40,908 nucleotides of DNA from Bacillus sp. (in: firmicutes) (GTDB taxonomy: Bacteria > Bacillota > Clostridia > Lachnospirales > Lachnospiraceae). Below, in pieces: positions 24,929 to 33,323 of this stretch. Numbering within the stretch: the stretch's first letter is position 1; the number at the start of each line of letters is the position of its first letter. Under the pieces are notes generated by a model that worked only from the letters and a program-made list of their open reading frames with translations, was not told the origin of the DNA and did no database searches. The stretch is taken from the NCBI GenBank assembly GCA_023666125.1, contig JAMPCN010000013.1, forward strand, positions 1 through 40,908. Direction: 5' to 3'. Position numbers and translations under genes: made by a program.

Positions 24929-25843
24929 TTACTGTTTTATCATATTATAATACGCAAACGTGCTGCCGTTTATCATCTGATATGCGCCGTCGTCCGTCTG
25001 CTCCAGGGAAACCAGATAGTCATATTTCGCATTAGCCGTCCGGCTCTCTGTTCCCTCTACATATAATACTTCCGGGAACAGGACAAAGTAAATGCCCTCT
25101 CCCTCCGAAAATCCGACGGCGGAATTTTCCACGTCGCAGCCATATGTTCCCTTGTGCATATTGTCCTCGTTTTTACTGCTGTCCATATACCATATATAAG
25201 TGCCGTCATCATTCATCACCAGATATCCCGCGCCCTGTAAATCCCACTCGCCCGCCAAAAACTCTCTGGCTTTCGCTTCTGCTTCCTCATTGCCCGGTAC
25301 ACTCATAACAATAGAGTTCATTACCTTTAACGCTTCTTTTTTACCGGATTCATAAGATTTGTCCTCCGCCACATAGGAAATGGTGTAAGCATAGTAGTTT
25401 TTGGCGTAAAAACGCTGTAAAGCCACCATTGCCGTACCGTCCTCCTGATAACGGTAACTCCATTCATACCAGCTTTCATTCTGCACCGTAATTTCCGTCG
25501 GCGCCTCTACCTCCTCATATCCCGCATAAGTGGAATAAATCTGCTTCGAGGTATTCACCATATCCAGCGGATGCTGATAGTAAGACTCTTTAGAACAGGA
25601 AATTCCCAGCACGGAATTATTGGCATCCCTGAAAACAATGCTTGCCTCCGTTCCCTGCGCCTCATCATATGTCCACACGCTGTCGTCATACAACAATGAC
25701 ATAGCGCCAAGTCCCGCCTGCTTTAAGTTGTCTTTTTCCGTATATGTCTCCGTATTTTCCGGCTCTTCTTTCTGCATACCGCATCCGGTCAGCAGCGCCG
25801 CGGCTATAACACATGTAATCAAATTTACTTTTAACTTTTTCAT
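24929..25843 (-). CDS. Lipoprotein of unknown function
   Basis: 304 residues with a lipoprotein signal (MKKLKVNL, hydrophobic core, LLTGC with C21 lipidated). Residues about 40-180 resemble the PsbP/DUF1795-like surface domain (alternating strands with SVWTYDE, YYAYTISY and a final helix KEALKVMNSIV). Residues about 185-304 form a second beta-rich, lipocalin-like domain beginning REFLAGEWDLQGAGYLVMND. No catalytic residues are recognised. GAGGAG lies just before the ATG; a much longer frame upstream would run into the MATE gene and is rejected. It lies 25 bp after the MATE exporter and is likely cotranscribed. Confidence 0.8.
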   Translation of the reverse strand: MKKLKVNLITCVIAAALLTGCGMQKEEPENTETYTEKDNLKQAGLGAMSLLYDDSVWTYDEAQGTEASIVFRDANNSVLGISCSKESYYQHPLDMVNTSKQIYSTYAGYEEVEAPTEITVQNESWYEWSYRYQEDGTAMVALQRFYAKNYYAYTISYVAEDKSYESGKKEALKVMNSIVMSVPGNEEAEAKAREFLAGEWDLQGAGYLVMNDDGTYIWYMDSSKNEDNMHKGTYGCDVENSAVGFSEGEGIYFVLFPEVLYVEGTESRTANAKYDYLVSLEQTDDGAYQMINGSTFAYYNMIKQ

Positions 25844-25868
25844 TCGCTTTCTCCTCTTTATTTTATCC

Positions 25869-27266
25869 CTACACAATTTTCGCCAACGCCTCTTTCGAGA
25901 GCATTTTTTTGATATTACATATAAATAACACACTCGCCGTCGTTGCGGATAGAATATCGGAAACCGGTTCGGAATAGTATACCCCCATAACGCCAAAAAA
26001 GCGCGGCAATATAATAGCAAGTGGTATTAATAAAATAATCTTCCTGAATACGGCAATAAATAGGGAAATCTTAGCCTGTCCCAACGCCAGAAACGTCGGC
26101 TGGATTCCATTCTGCAAACCGAATATGGACATACCGAACATAAATACCGGCAGCGTCTTTCCCACCAGCGCAATCAACTCTGCATCCTCCGTAAAGAAAG
26201 ACGCGTACCATTCCGGGAACAGCATTGTAGACGCCGTTGCAAGCAGCATGAAAACAAAACACGCGCCAATCATCCAGCGGTAAACCTCCTTGACCCTGGC
26301 AAAATTGCCCGCTCCGTAATTATAACTGATAACAGGTGATATCCCTTGTGTAAAGCCGCTTATCGGCGCAGAAAAAATCTGCATCACGCTCTGCATAATC
26401 GTCAGAGAACCTACATATAAATCCCCGCCATAAGCCTGTAATCCATGATTTAAAACAATGCTGATAAAGCTTTCGGTAGCGCGCATGATAAAAGGCGAAA
26501 TGCCCAGAGAAAAAATGCTAAAGGCAACGCCTTTGTCCGGCTTCATGCAGCTTGCTTTAATACGCAGGGAAGATTTCCGGCTGCTTAGGAAGCCAACTAC
26601 CCAGAACGCGCTGAGCGCCTGTGAGATAACAGTTGCTATTGCAGCGCCTTTGACGCCCAATCCAAATACAAAGATAAAAATCGGGTCCAGCGCAATATTT
26701 GCAACAGCTCCGATTAACACGGAATACATAGCCGTTCTGGACTGCCCCTGGCATATAATGAACGCATTTAAGCCAAGCGCAAGCTCTACAAAAATCGTTC
26801 CGATTAAATAAATGGAAATATAAGAAACTGCATACTCAATCGTTACATCGCTCGCCCCGAACATATAGAGTAACGGTCTTTGAAATGCGTAAAAGAATGC
26901 CATTAAGGCAGCCGTACAGATAATCAGAAACGTCACGCTGTTCCCCAGAATTTTCTCCGCATGTTCCCTATCCTGTTTCCCCAGCCAGATTGCGGCAAGC
27001 GGCGCCGCCCCGTTGCTGATAAAAGCGGAGAATGCCGAAATAAAGACCGTAATGCAGAAAGTAACGCCCACGCCGGTTAATGCCGCCGCTCCCACGCCCT
27101 CCATATGTCCAATATAAATACGGTCAATAATACTGTATAAAATATTAATAAGCTGCGCCAGAATGGACGGAACAGCCATGCTTACCACCAGACTGCCGAT
27201 AGATGCCGACGCCATCCTCTCTTCACGGGATAACTTTGCTGTCGGCTTCTGTTTTTGTGTATTCAT
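25869..27266 (-). CDS. MATE family efflux transporter
   Basis: 465 residues with about twelve membrane segments in two MatE halves. Typical family stretches are SMAVPSILAQLINILYSIID with RIYIGHMEG, and the second-half SPVISYNYGAGNFARVKEVY. MATE proteins export drugs or metabolites with Na+ or H+. The start at 27266 is chosen because AAGGAGTG precedes it; the frame continues upstream without a better site. A sigma-A promoter lies 50-80 bases upstream. The adjacent AraC/GyrI-like regulator, a family that often responds to drugs, may control it. Confidence 0.92.
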   Translation of the reverse strand: MNTQKQKPTAKLSREERMASASIGSLVVSMAVPSILAQLINILYSIIDRIYIGHMEGVGAAALTGVGVTFCITVFISAFSAFISNGAAPLAAIWLGKQDREHAEKILGNSVTFLIICTAALMAFFYAFQRPLLYMFGASDVTIEYAVSYISIYLIGTIFVELALGLNAFIICQGQSRTAMYSVLIGAVANIALDPIFIFVFGLGVKGAAIATVISQALSAFWVVGFLSSRKSSLRIKASCMKPDKGVAFSIFSLGISPFIMRATESFISIVLNHGLQAYGGDLYVGSLTIMQSVMQIFSAPISGFTQGISPVISYNYGAGNFARVKEVYRWMIGACFVFMLLATASTMLFPEWYASFFTEDAELIALVGKTLPVFMFGMSIFGLQNGIQPTFLALGQAKISLFIAVFRKIILLIPLAIILPRFFGVMGVYYSEPVSDILSATTASVLFICNIKKMLSKEALAKIV

Positions 27267-27322
27267 AACACACACTCCTTTTTCATCTGTGCGTGAAAAT
27301 TTATTTTGCACTGCCTACATGG

Positions 27323-27351
27323 ATAATAGTCCATATCAAAAAAAAGTGCAA
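27323..27351 (-). promoter_or_regulatory. Promoter of MATE gene, with small palindrome over the -10
   Basis: On the minus strand TTGCAC (27346-27351) and TATTAT (27323-27328) are separated by 17 bases. A short palindrome with ATGGA/TCCAT arms (27319-27334) overlaps the -10 and could be a repressor or activator site. Confidence 0.6.
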
Positions 27352-27386
27352 CCAATTATTGCAAAAGAAGTGTGTTAAATCCTAAT

Positions 27387-28271
27387 TTAATTTCCATTCG
27401 ATATAACGGGTAACAGCTCAATATAGCCTCTGGTTCCAATCGGTTCCAGTTGAATGCGCGGATTGCACTCATCCCATACATATCCCCAAATGCCCGGGTC
27501 GTAACCTGCTATTGCGTTTTGCAGCTGTTCGATTGCCTGTCCATACTCCTCTTCCGCGAAAGGTTCTCCCTGAAACATCAGATATCGTGCTTCGGGCAAA
27601 GTAATCACGTCAAATCCCTCCGGGATTTTCCCGTCATAATCCACTGCTACTTCAACCCCCTGCACATACTTGGAAGTGTTTTCCTTTCTATATGCATCCG
27701 GCAGCAATAGACAGACCGGCTCGCCGCCGATGCCCTTAATACTTGTCAAAAGCCCCCATACGTCACAGCCTGCCTCCTCACAGTAAGACCAATATCCCTC
27801 TGCCTTGATTCCCCGTTTGATAATAACCTTTCTTGCCGGTTTGTCCACTGTCTGAATAAAAATGTTTTTTGTCTTTTCCATTTCACTATCATTCCTTTCC
27901 GTTTTAGGCAGATTTACTCTGTAAGGAAGAAACAGATACAGAGGAACGGGTCGGCGCAGATATTCATACGGATTACAGCCAAATTCACGCCGGAAAGCCC
28001 TTTGATATCCGTCCACGCTGTCAAACCCGCACATCATTGCCGCTTCTATTACCTGACATCCCTCATCCCGCAATTTTAATACGGATTTTGAAAGTCTGAG
28101 ACGCCTAATATATTCTGCAGGCGTTATTCCCGTATAATATTTAAACAAACGATGGGCATGCCATGGCGAAAACAGGGAAACCCGCGCAAGGTCTGCAAGC
28201 GTTATTTTATGGAAAATATTTTGCATAATATAATCCTGCATACGCTGTACCGCTTCTATCTGCTCTCTCAT
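27387..28271 (-). CDS. AraC family regulator with GyrI-like effector domain
   Basis: 294 residues. The N-terminal 106 residues hold the two AraC helix-turn-helix motifs (ITLADLARVSLFSPWHAHRL and VIEAAMMCGFDSVDGYQRAF followed by RREFGCNPYEYLR). Residues about 132-294 form a GyrI-like/SOUL-type small-molecule-binding domain ending in GTRGYIELLPV. This order matches Rob/SoxS-related activators of drug response. GGAGGG lies upstream of the ATG. The MATE exporter gene follows 120 bp downstream under its own promoter and is the obvious target (inference). Confidence 0.9.
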   Translation of the reverse strand: MREQIEAVQRMQDYIMQNIFHKITLADLARVSLFSPWHAHRLFKYYTGITPAEYIRRLRLSKSVLKLRDEGCQVIEAAMMCGFDSVDGYQRAFRREFGCNPYEYLRRPVPLYLFLPYRVNLPKTERNDSEMEKTKNIFIQTVDKPARKVIIKRGIKAEGYWSYCEEAGCDVWGLLTSIKGIGGEPVCLLLPDAYRKENTSKYVQGVEVAVDYDGKIPEGFDVITLPEARYLMFQGEPFAEEEYGQAIEQLQNAIAGYDPGIWGYVWDECNPRIQLEPIGTRGYIELLPVISNGN

Positions 28272-28314
28272 CCGCCATCCCTCCGTCTGTTTAATCTGTA
28301 CACTTCCGCCTTTT

Positions 28315-28330
28315 CATAACTTTTGTTATG
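28315..28330. promoter_or_regulatory. Palindrome upstream of the AraC-type regulator gene
   Basis: A perfect 6-bp inverted repeat CATAAC-TTTT-GTTATG lies 44 bp before the regulator start, in a gap with no other gene. It could be an autoregulatory operator or a small RNA hairpin. The rest of 28272-28391 shows only a possible TAAAAT -10. Confidence 0.35.
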
Positions 28331-28391
28331 TTTCATCTTTCCTATTTATTTTATCACTTTTCGCACAAATTCCGCTCGACTTTTCTTGCTT

Positions 28392-28484
28392 TTATTCAGC
28401 CGGTTCGATGCTGTTTTGCATCGGCTGCAACTTTCCATCCAGCAACCCGGAAACCGCCAACAAATCTTCATTTGTTAATACCAT
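28392..28484 (-). pseudogene. Remnant of a clostridial coiled-coil hypothetical gene
   Basis: A 30-codon frame begins MVLTNEDLLAVSGLLDGKL, then PMQNSIEPAE and a stop. From memory, this opening closely resembles a common Lachnospiraceae protein type with LTNEDLLAI...LLDTKL followed by long coiled-coil heptads. Here the protein ends right after the opening, so it looks like a truncated copy, although a genuine short peptide is possible. The site before the ATG (AAAGAGAAAAA) is weak. Confidence 0.45.
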
Positions 28485-28502
28485 AGCATTTTTCTCTTTT
28501 TT

Positions 28503-28518
28503 TGATAATTTATTATCA
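28503..28518. promoter_or_regulatory. TGATAAT palindrome between divergent units
   Basis: TGATAAT-TT-ATTATCA is a perfect 7-bp inverted repeat in the AT-rich gap before the BMP-domain gene. It may be an operator for the rightward operon, or a leftover control site of the remnant gene. The rest of 28485-28650 holds only a weak possible promoter (TTTCCA, 17 bases, TAAGAT at about 28584-28612). Confidence 0.3.
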
Positions 28519-28650
28519 TGATAGCATATACATATTAAATTGTCACTATCTAAATTTTTTAACAGAAAAAATGCGAAATCCCTTTCCAATCCCAACATGA
28601 AATGATAAGATAGATATATATGTTCTAATTATGTAAGGGAGGGAACTGCC

Positions 28651-30594
28651 GTGGCAGCAACAGAATACGCAGCAGCATTGAAACAAGGCAGGCGGAGTTA
28701 TCAGACCGCGCTTACCAAAGGAGAATACCCTTATCTTCCGGTGCTGGATGATATTTTATCTTATACAGAGGTAGCATCAATCGAAAATCTGGGAGTGATG
28801 GATATTCCCCTTTCCAAAATTGTAGGAACCAAAACCGCGGGGCGGACAAACGCGTTTGCCAATAACTTTATGCCCCTGCTTCCGGAGGATTCGGAGTTTG
28901 GCATGAAATGGGCATCTCTATACGACCACCAAATCGAGGACGGAATCCGCGACCCCATTATCGCCTACGAATTTATGAACCAATTCTACGTTCAGGAGGG
29001 CAACAAGCGCGTCAGCGTTATGAAATATCTGGAAACTTACAGTATTCCCGGAACCGTAACCCGTCTGGTACCCAGAAAATCAGATGAGAAGGAAAACCGC
29101 CTGTACTATGAATTTCTGGATTTTTATGAGGTATCGCAAAGTTACGACGTCTGGTTTACGAAAGAGGGCAGCTATAAAAAGCTGTTAAAACTTATGGGCA
29201 AAAAAGAGGACGAGATGTGGGATGATGATGACAGGATGAATCTGCATTACGCCACTTACAACTTTGCCGAAGCGTTTAAAAAAGCGCATGGGGAAAAACT
29301 GGATTTACAAGTTTCCGACGCTTTTTTAGTATATCTTGAAATTTACGGCTATGATAATGTCAAAGGTGAAACGGCACAGGAAATGCTGCCGGAGCTTCAA
29401 AAGATGTGGACTGAAATTACGCTTGCGGATAAAGGTAATCAAGTGGAACTTGTCCAGAATCCGGAAGAAACGAAAGAAACAAAGTCCTCTATTTTAAACC
29501 GCCTGATTCCTACGACAACGCTTACGCCGGAATCGCTCAAAATAGCGTTTATTTATATGAAAACAACCGACACATCCAGTTGGGCATATGCCCATGAATT
29601 AGGACGGATGTACATAGAACAGATATATGAGGGCAAACTGGAAACAATGGCATTTGATAAAGCCGATACGGAAGAAGAGGTGGAAGCCGCTATCGAAAAT
29701 GCCGTGGAAGCCGGTTGTAACCTTATTTTTACAACGGCAACGCAGATGGTGAACCAGAGCGTACGTTCCGCCATCAAGCATCCGAAAGTAAAAATATACA
29801 ACTGCTCCATCAAAATGTCCTATTCTTCCATCTGCACCTATTATGCAAGAATGTACGAATCCAAGTTTTTGATGGGCGCTATCGCCGCGGCGCTGTCCAG
29901 AACCGACAGGCTCGGCTATGTCGCAGATTATCCTATTTACGGAACATTGGCGAATATCAACGCTTTTGCTTTAGGCGCTAAAATGATAAATCCCTATGTG
30001 GAGATATATCTGGAATGGTCGAATGTAAAAGGACCGGACGCCAGAGAGCGCTTACAGCAGGAAGGCATCGTCTTTGTCTCTGACAGCGATATGATTACGC
30101 CAAAGCACGCCTCCAGAGCATATGGTCTTTACGCCAAAAAAGAGGACGGAACACTGGAGAATCTGGCAACGCCAATCTGGCATTGGGGCAAATTCTATGA
30201 GCGGATTGTCAAAAACCTGTGCAGCGGCGTCAGTACGGAGGCGGATGCGCAGAAAGGCAAAAAAGCGGTCAACTACTGGTGGGGAATGTCGGCGGACGTT
30301 ATAGACGTTATCTGCTCACAGGATATGCCCCACGGTACCCACCGTCTCATTGAATTTTTAAAAAACTCTATCCGGGCCGGCGCTTTTCAGCCATTTGACG
30401 GACCGATTTACGCACAGGGCGGAGTCGTGCGCTGTGAAGCGGGCAAAAGCTTGGAACCGGAAGAAATTATCACCATGGACTGGCTTGCAGAAAATGTAAT
30501 AGGACATATTCCCGAACTGGAAGAACTAACGGAGGAAGCACAAGCGCTGGTACAATTTCAAGGCATTAGAGTAGACGAATCCAACGCGGAATAA
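28651..30594 (+). CDS. Cytoplasmic ParB-like/BMP-domain fusion protein
   Basis: 647 residues, no signal peptide, no lipobox and no membrane segment. Residues about 45-140 look ParB-like: a strand DIPLSKIVGT, then DPIIAYEFMNQFYVQEGNKR with VSVMKYL, matching the D-PI-V...Y-V-EG-HRR pattern of ParB/sulfiredoxin folds. Residues about 150-260 are helical. From about 288 a BMP/PnrA-type periplasmic-binding fold follows (LKIAFIYMKTTDTSSWAYAH, AGCNLIFTTATQM, GYVADYPIYGTLANINAF), a family that normally binds nucleosides outside the cell. Here it must act inside, perhaps as a nucleoside or nucleotide sensor. Translation starts at GTG with AAGGGAGGG seven bases upstream. A metallophosphoesterase gene follows after 7 bp. 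Function is not known. Confidence 0.8.
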   Translation: MAATEYAAALKQGRRSYQTALTKGEYPYLPVLDDILSYTEVASIENLGVMDIPLSKIVGTKTAGRTNAFANNFMPLLPEDSEFGMKWASLYDHQIEDGIRDPIIAYEFMNQFYVQEGNKRVSVMKYLETYSIPGTVTRLVPRKSDEKENRLYYEFLDFYEVSQSYDVWFTKEGSYKKLLKLMGKKEDEMWDDDDRMNLHYATYNFAEAFKKAHGEKLDLQVSDAFLVYLEIYGYDNVKGETAQEMLPELQKMWTEITLADKGNQVELVQNPEETKETKSSILNRLIPTTTLTPESLKIAFIYMKTTDTSSWAYAHELGRMYIEQIYEGKLETMAFDKADTEEEVEAAIENAVEAGCNLIFTTATQMVNQSVRSAIKHPKVKIYNCSIKMSYSSICTYYARMYESKFLMGAIAAALSRTDRLGYVADYPIYGTLANINAFALGAKMINPYVEIYLEWSNVKGPDARERLQQEGIVFVSDSDMITPKHASRAYGLYAKKEDGTLENLATPIWHWGKFYERIVKNLCSGVSTEADAQKGKKAVNYWWGMSADVIDVICSQDMPHGTHRLIEFLKNSIRAGAFQPFDGPIYAQGGVVRCEAGKSLEPEEIITMDWLAENVIGHIPELEELTEEAQALVQFQGIRVDESNAE

Positions 30595-30601
30595 AAATAA
30601 T

Positions 30602-31216
30602 ATGAATATCTTACTACTTGCCGACCAAAAATCTAAATTTCTGTATGATTATTACGACCCGGAGCGTGTCAAAGACATCGACCTTATTATCTCCTGCGGA
30701 GACCTGCCGCCGGAATATCTGTCTTTTTTCGTCACACTCTGCAATGTTCCCCTGCTCTATGTGAGGGGCAACCATGATAAAAGATACGACGAGAAACCGC
30801 CGGAAGGCTGCATTTGTATCGAGGATGATATTTATGTGTATGAGGGCGTACGCATTCTCGGACTGGGCGGCTCTATGGAATATATTCCCGGTTCCTCCGA
30901 CCAGTATACGGAGCATAAAATGCGCAATCGGGTCAGAAAACTGAAGTTTAAATTATGGCGGCATAAGGGCTTTGATATTCTGGTAACACATGCTCCTGCC
31001 TATCATATCAACGATATGGAGGATTTACCCCACCGGGGATTTGCCATTTTCCGGACATTAATGGAAAAATACGAACCGAAATTCTTCTTCCACGGACATG
31101 TGCACGCCAATTATGGCAGAAATTTTAAAAGAACGGACACGTTCGGCAAAACGACTATCGTAAATGCCTACGACTACTATATCGTAGAATACCCCCCGGA
31201 AGCGGAGGCTATGTAA
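30602..31216 (+). CDS. Calcineurin-like metallophosphoesterase
   Basis: 204 residues. Metal-binding motifs are in order: D8 (motif I, but DQK instead of the usual DxH), SCGDL with D34, RGNHD (55-59), VTHAP with H130, and HGHVH (164-168). The missing motif I histidine is one metal ligand and may alter metal use or activity. The protein is soluble and short, like phosphodiesterases acting on nucleotides or small phosphoesters. It is coupled to the BMP-domain gene by a 7-bp gap and its substrate may be linked to the ligand sensed by that protein (inference). A terminator follows immediately. Confidence 0.88.
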   Translation: MNILLLADQKSKFLYDYYDPERVKDIDLIISCGDLPPEYLSFFVTLCNVPLLYVRGNHDKRYDEKPPEGCICIEDDIYVYEGVRILGLGGSMEYIPGSSDQYTEHKMRNRVRKLKFKLWRHKGFDILVTHAPAYHINDMEDLPHRGFAIFRTLMEKYEPKFFFHGHVHANYGRNFKRTDTFGKTTIVNAYDYYIVEYPPEAEAM

Positions 31217-31224
31217 ATTCTTGG

Positions 31225-31252
31225 AGCGCAAGCCTAACGGCTTGCGCTTTTT
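31225..31252 (+). terminator. Rho-independent terminator of the BMP/metallophosphoesterase operon
   Basis: A 10-bp stem (31225-31234 with 31239-31248), GC-rich with a 4-nt TAAC loop, is followed by TTTTT. It begins 9 bases after the stop codon and reaches the end of the converging permease gene. On the other strand no T-run follows. Confidence 0.9.
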
Positions 31253-32066
31253 ATAGGTCTTTTCTCTGATATAGATACCCCGTCAGTACATACGCTGTCA
31301 GTATTACGATAACACCCGTTACCATCATCACATAGTTCCATTTCCCATCCGTAAAAATATCGGCGGCATTGGCATAGTAAAACGGCGTAACATATTTCAG
31401 GTTTTCAATGGCGGGAACAATCCGGCACATCATATCGGCGGCAAAAAGCAAAAGGGTAATGCCAAGCCCGACGCCTGTGGCGGCTCTTTTTACTATCGCA
31501 GACAGGCAGAAACATACCGTGCCGATTTCAAGCTGCATAAGCGCAGCCGCCGTATGGTACAATATCATTTCTTTAGCGTCCACCGCCTCGCCCATCATCG
31601 CAAAGGCTATAAAATATATGACCGTACAGACAAAATTCAATAACAGTATATTACTCAATAACGCCTGATATTTCCAAAACAGGATATCCTTTCTTTCTAT
31701 GGTCAGCACGTTCAAGAACTCCGTCGTATGACCGTTTTCCTCCTTGGAAAGCATATCCATCCCCAGAAGCGCCGCGAACATAGCGCCTCCCAGACTATGT
31801 ATCATGGCAATCTCGGTAGCATAGTAGCCCTCTAAGGTGGCAAGACTCATTTTATCCAGCCCAATCGCCGCGGACATCATACCCATACCGGAAAAAGCAT
31901 CCGCAATCTCCTGTACGGAACTTTTTAAACTTGTATACAGCAAAATACAGCCAAAACAGATAACGCCCACACATAATGTCCATATCAGCAGGCTTTTTTT
32001 GTTCATTCTCATCTCATGCTTATAAAGCGTGGTATTCATTTTCATAGTAATGCCGGAAGATTGCAT
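31251..32066 (-). CDS. ABC-2 type transporter permease
   Basis: 271 residues with about six membrane segments, the first at SLLIWTLCVGVICFGCILLY. A long loop region around MDMLSKEENGHTTEFLNVLT is typical of ABC-2 exporters next to a drug or peptide ATPase. It partners the ATPase encoded just upstream, whose 3' end it overlaps. The start at 32066 has AGGAGG 9 bases upstream inside the ATPase gene; starts at 32045 or 32039 (MNTTLYKHEMRMNKK) are also possible, the latter fitting related proteins, but no binding site is seen for them. Confidence 0.85.
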   Translation of the reverse strand: MQSSGITMKMNTTLYKHEMRMNKKSLLIWTLCVGVICFGCILLYTSLKSSVQEIADAFSGMGMMSAAIGLDKMSLATLEGYYATEIAMIHSLGGAMFAALLGMDMLSKEENGHTTEFLNVLTIERKDILFWKYQALLSNILLLNFVCTVIYFIAFAMMGEAVDAKEMILYHTAAALMQLEIGTVCFCLSAIVKRAATGVGLGITLLLFAADMMCRIVPAIENLKYVTPFYYANAADIFTDGKWNYVMMVTGVIVILTAYVLTGYLYQRKDL

Positions 32067-32856
32067 CCAAATCCGCCTCCTCTATCGTAATATCCGTAAT
32101 ATCATGCCCCGCAAAACCCGCAAACAGTTCGTTCAAATCCCCCTGATAGACAAAGCTTTCCTCCCTGCCGTCCCGTACCATATAGATTTTTTTCGTATTT
32201 GTCTTAGTCAGATTTTCCACCGTATCGGCGCATATGACTTCACCCTCCCTGATAATCGCGGCGTGACGGCAGTATTTTTTAATCTCCGGCAATACATGGG
32301 AGGACAAAAAACAAGTCGTTCCCTGTTTGTTATATTCCAAAATCAGCGCAAAAAATTCCGCCTGTATCAAAGGATCCAAGCCGCTTGTCGGCTCGTCGAA
32401 GATAAAAAGGCGCGGCTTATGCTGCATCGCGCAGACAATACTTACTTTTTTACGGTTTCCCAAAGAAAGCGCCTCCACCTTTTTATCCACATCCACCGCA
32501 AGCCGTTCGCATAACATCGCCGCCTCCTTAGAACAGTCCAGCCCCCGCATATCCGCGGCAAGACGGATAACGTCCTTAACCTTCATGCCCGGATAAAACA
32601 TCGCCTCCGACGGCATATAGCCGACTTCCCTTAACAGTTCGACGTGCTGCATTTTCACGTCCATGCCAAGCACCCGCACCTCTCCCTCGTTAAAATGAAG
32701 CAACCCTAAAAGCGTCCGGATGGTCGTGGATTTTCCCGCGCCGTTCGGTCCCAGAAAGCCGTAGATGTCTCCCTGCTCCACTTCTAACGACAGGTTTTTT
32801 ACGCCTCTGTGTCTGCCATAGTTTTTCGTCAGGTTTTGAATAGATATTGCCCTCAA
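32020..32856 (-). CDS. ABC transporter ATP-binding protein
   Basis: 278 residues. Walker A is GPNGAGKST (36-44), the signature is LSLGNRKKV (129-137, degenerate compared with LSGGQ), and Walker B with its glutamate is LFIFDEPTSGLD (149-160). The C-terminal 60 residues are the beta-rich extension common in exporters of the BcrA/DrrA type. It powers the ABC-2 permease encoded next. Translation starts at TTG, whose TTGA overlaps the stop of the DUF3021-like gene, with GAGG about 10 bases upstream. With the LytTR regulator at the head of the operon this looks like an inducible export or self-protection system. Confidence 0.92.
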   Translation of the reverse strand: MRAISIQNLTKNYGRHRGVKNLSLEVEQGDIYGFLGPNGAGKSTTIRTLLGLLHFNEGEVRVLGMDVKMQHVELLREVGYMPSEAMFYPGMKVKDVIRLAADMRGLDCSKEAAMLCERLAVDVDKKVEALSLGNRKKVSIVCAMQHKPRLFIFDEPTSGLDPLIQAEFFALILEYNKQGTTCFLSSHVLPEIKKYCRHAAIIREGEVICADTVENLTKTNTKKIYMVRDGREESFVYQGDLNELFAGFAGHDITDITIEEADLDAIFRHYYENEYHAL

Positions 32857-33323
32857 TTATCATTTTCCTCTTTTCTGTTTTTAAATGTCTCCAACTCCTG
32901 ATTTAACTGTGCGGTATCAATATCACGTTTTATTTTATAAATTAAGAAGACGCACACATAGCAAAGCAGCATATAGAAAAAATAGCACAGCGTCGCCGTC
33001 AGGTTCCTGTCATACCAGCGAAAGAAAAAGCTTGCCGCCGTATATAAGAGGGTGCAGCCCAAGGTTCCTCCCGCCACGGTTTTATCAAACCTCTCCGACT
33101 CGTCAAAGTTGTGCAGAAGATAAACCTGTAAATAACTCATGGCGTACGCCGTCAGCACGATTTCCATCATCTGTATGATACTCGCATCCAGACTGCCCTG
33201 TGTGAGCCGATAAGCAAAATAGAAGAAGAGGATAATCGCAAAATACAGACAGGCTTTTATCTCAATGCCGATTTCCAGTGATAAAAATTTCTTGATTTTA
33301 TCCGCTTTATTTTCTTTCTTCAT
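32853..33323 (-). CDS. DUF3021-like membrane protein
   Basis: 156 residues with four predicted membrane helices (about 22-42, 50-70, 84-102 and 112-130) and charged ends. DUF3021 proteins are found directly after LytTR-only regulators, where they are thought to act as membrane partners that control them. The gene overlaps both neighbours by 4 bases (ATGA with LytTR, TTGA with the ATPase), so all four genes are translationally coupled. The assignment rests on size, topology and position more than on sharp motifs. Confidence 0.7.
   Translation of the reverse strand: MKKENKADKIKKFLSLEIGIEIKACLYFAIILFFYFAYRLTQGSLDASIIQMMEIVLTAYAMSYLQVYLLHNFDESERFDKTVAGGTLGCTLLYTAASFFFRWYDRNLTATLCYFFYMLLCYVCVFLIYKIKRDIDTAQLNQELETFKNRKEENDN

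Noticed and set aside
25844..26020. N-terminal extension of the lipoprotein gene
   Set aside because: It runs into the MATE gene and would place the signal peptide in the interior of the protein.
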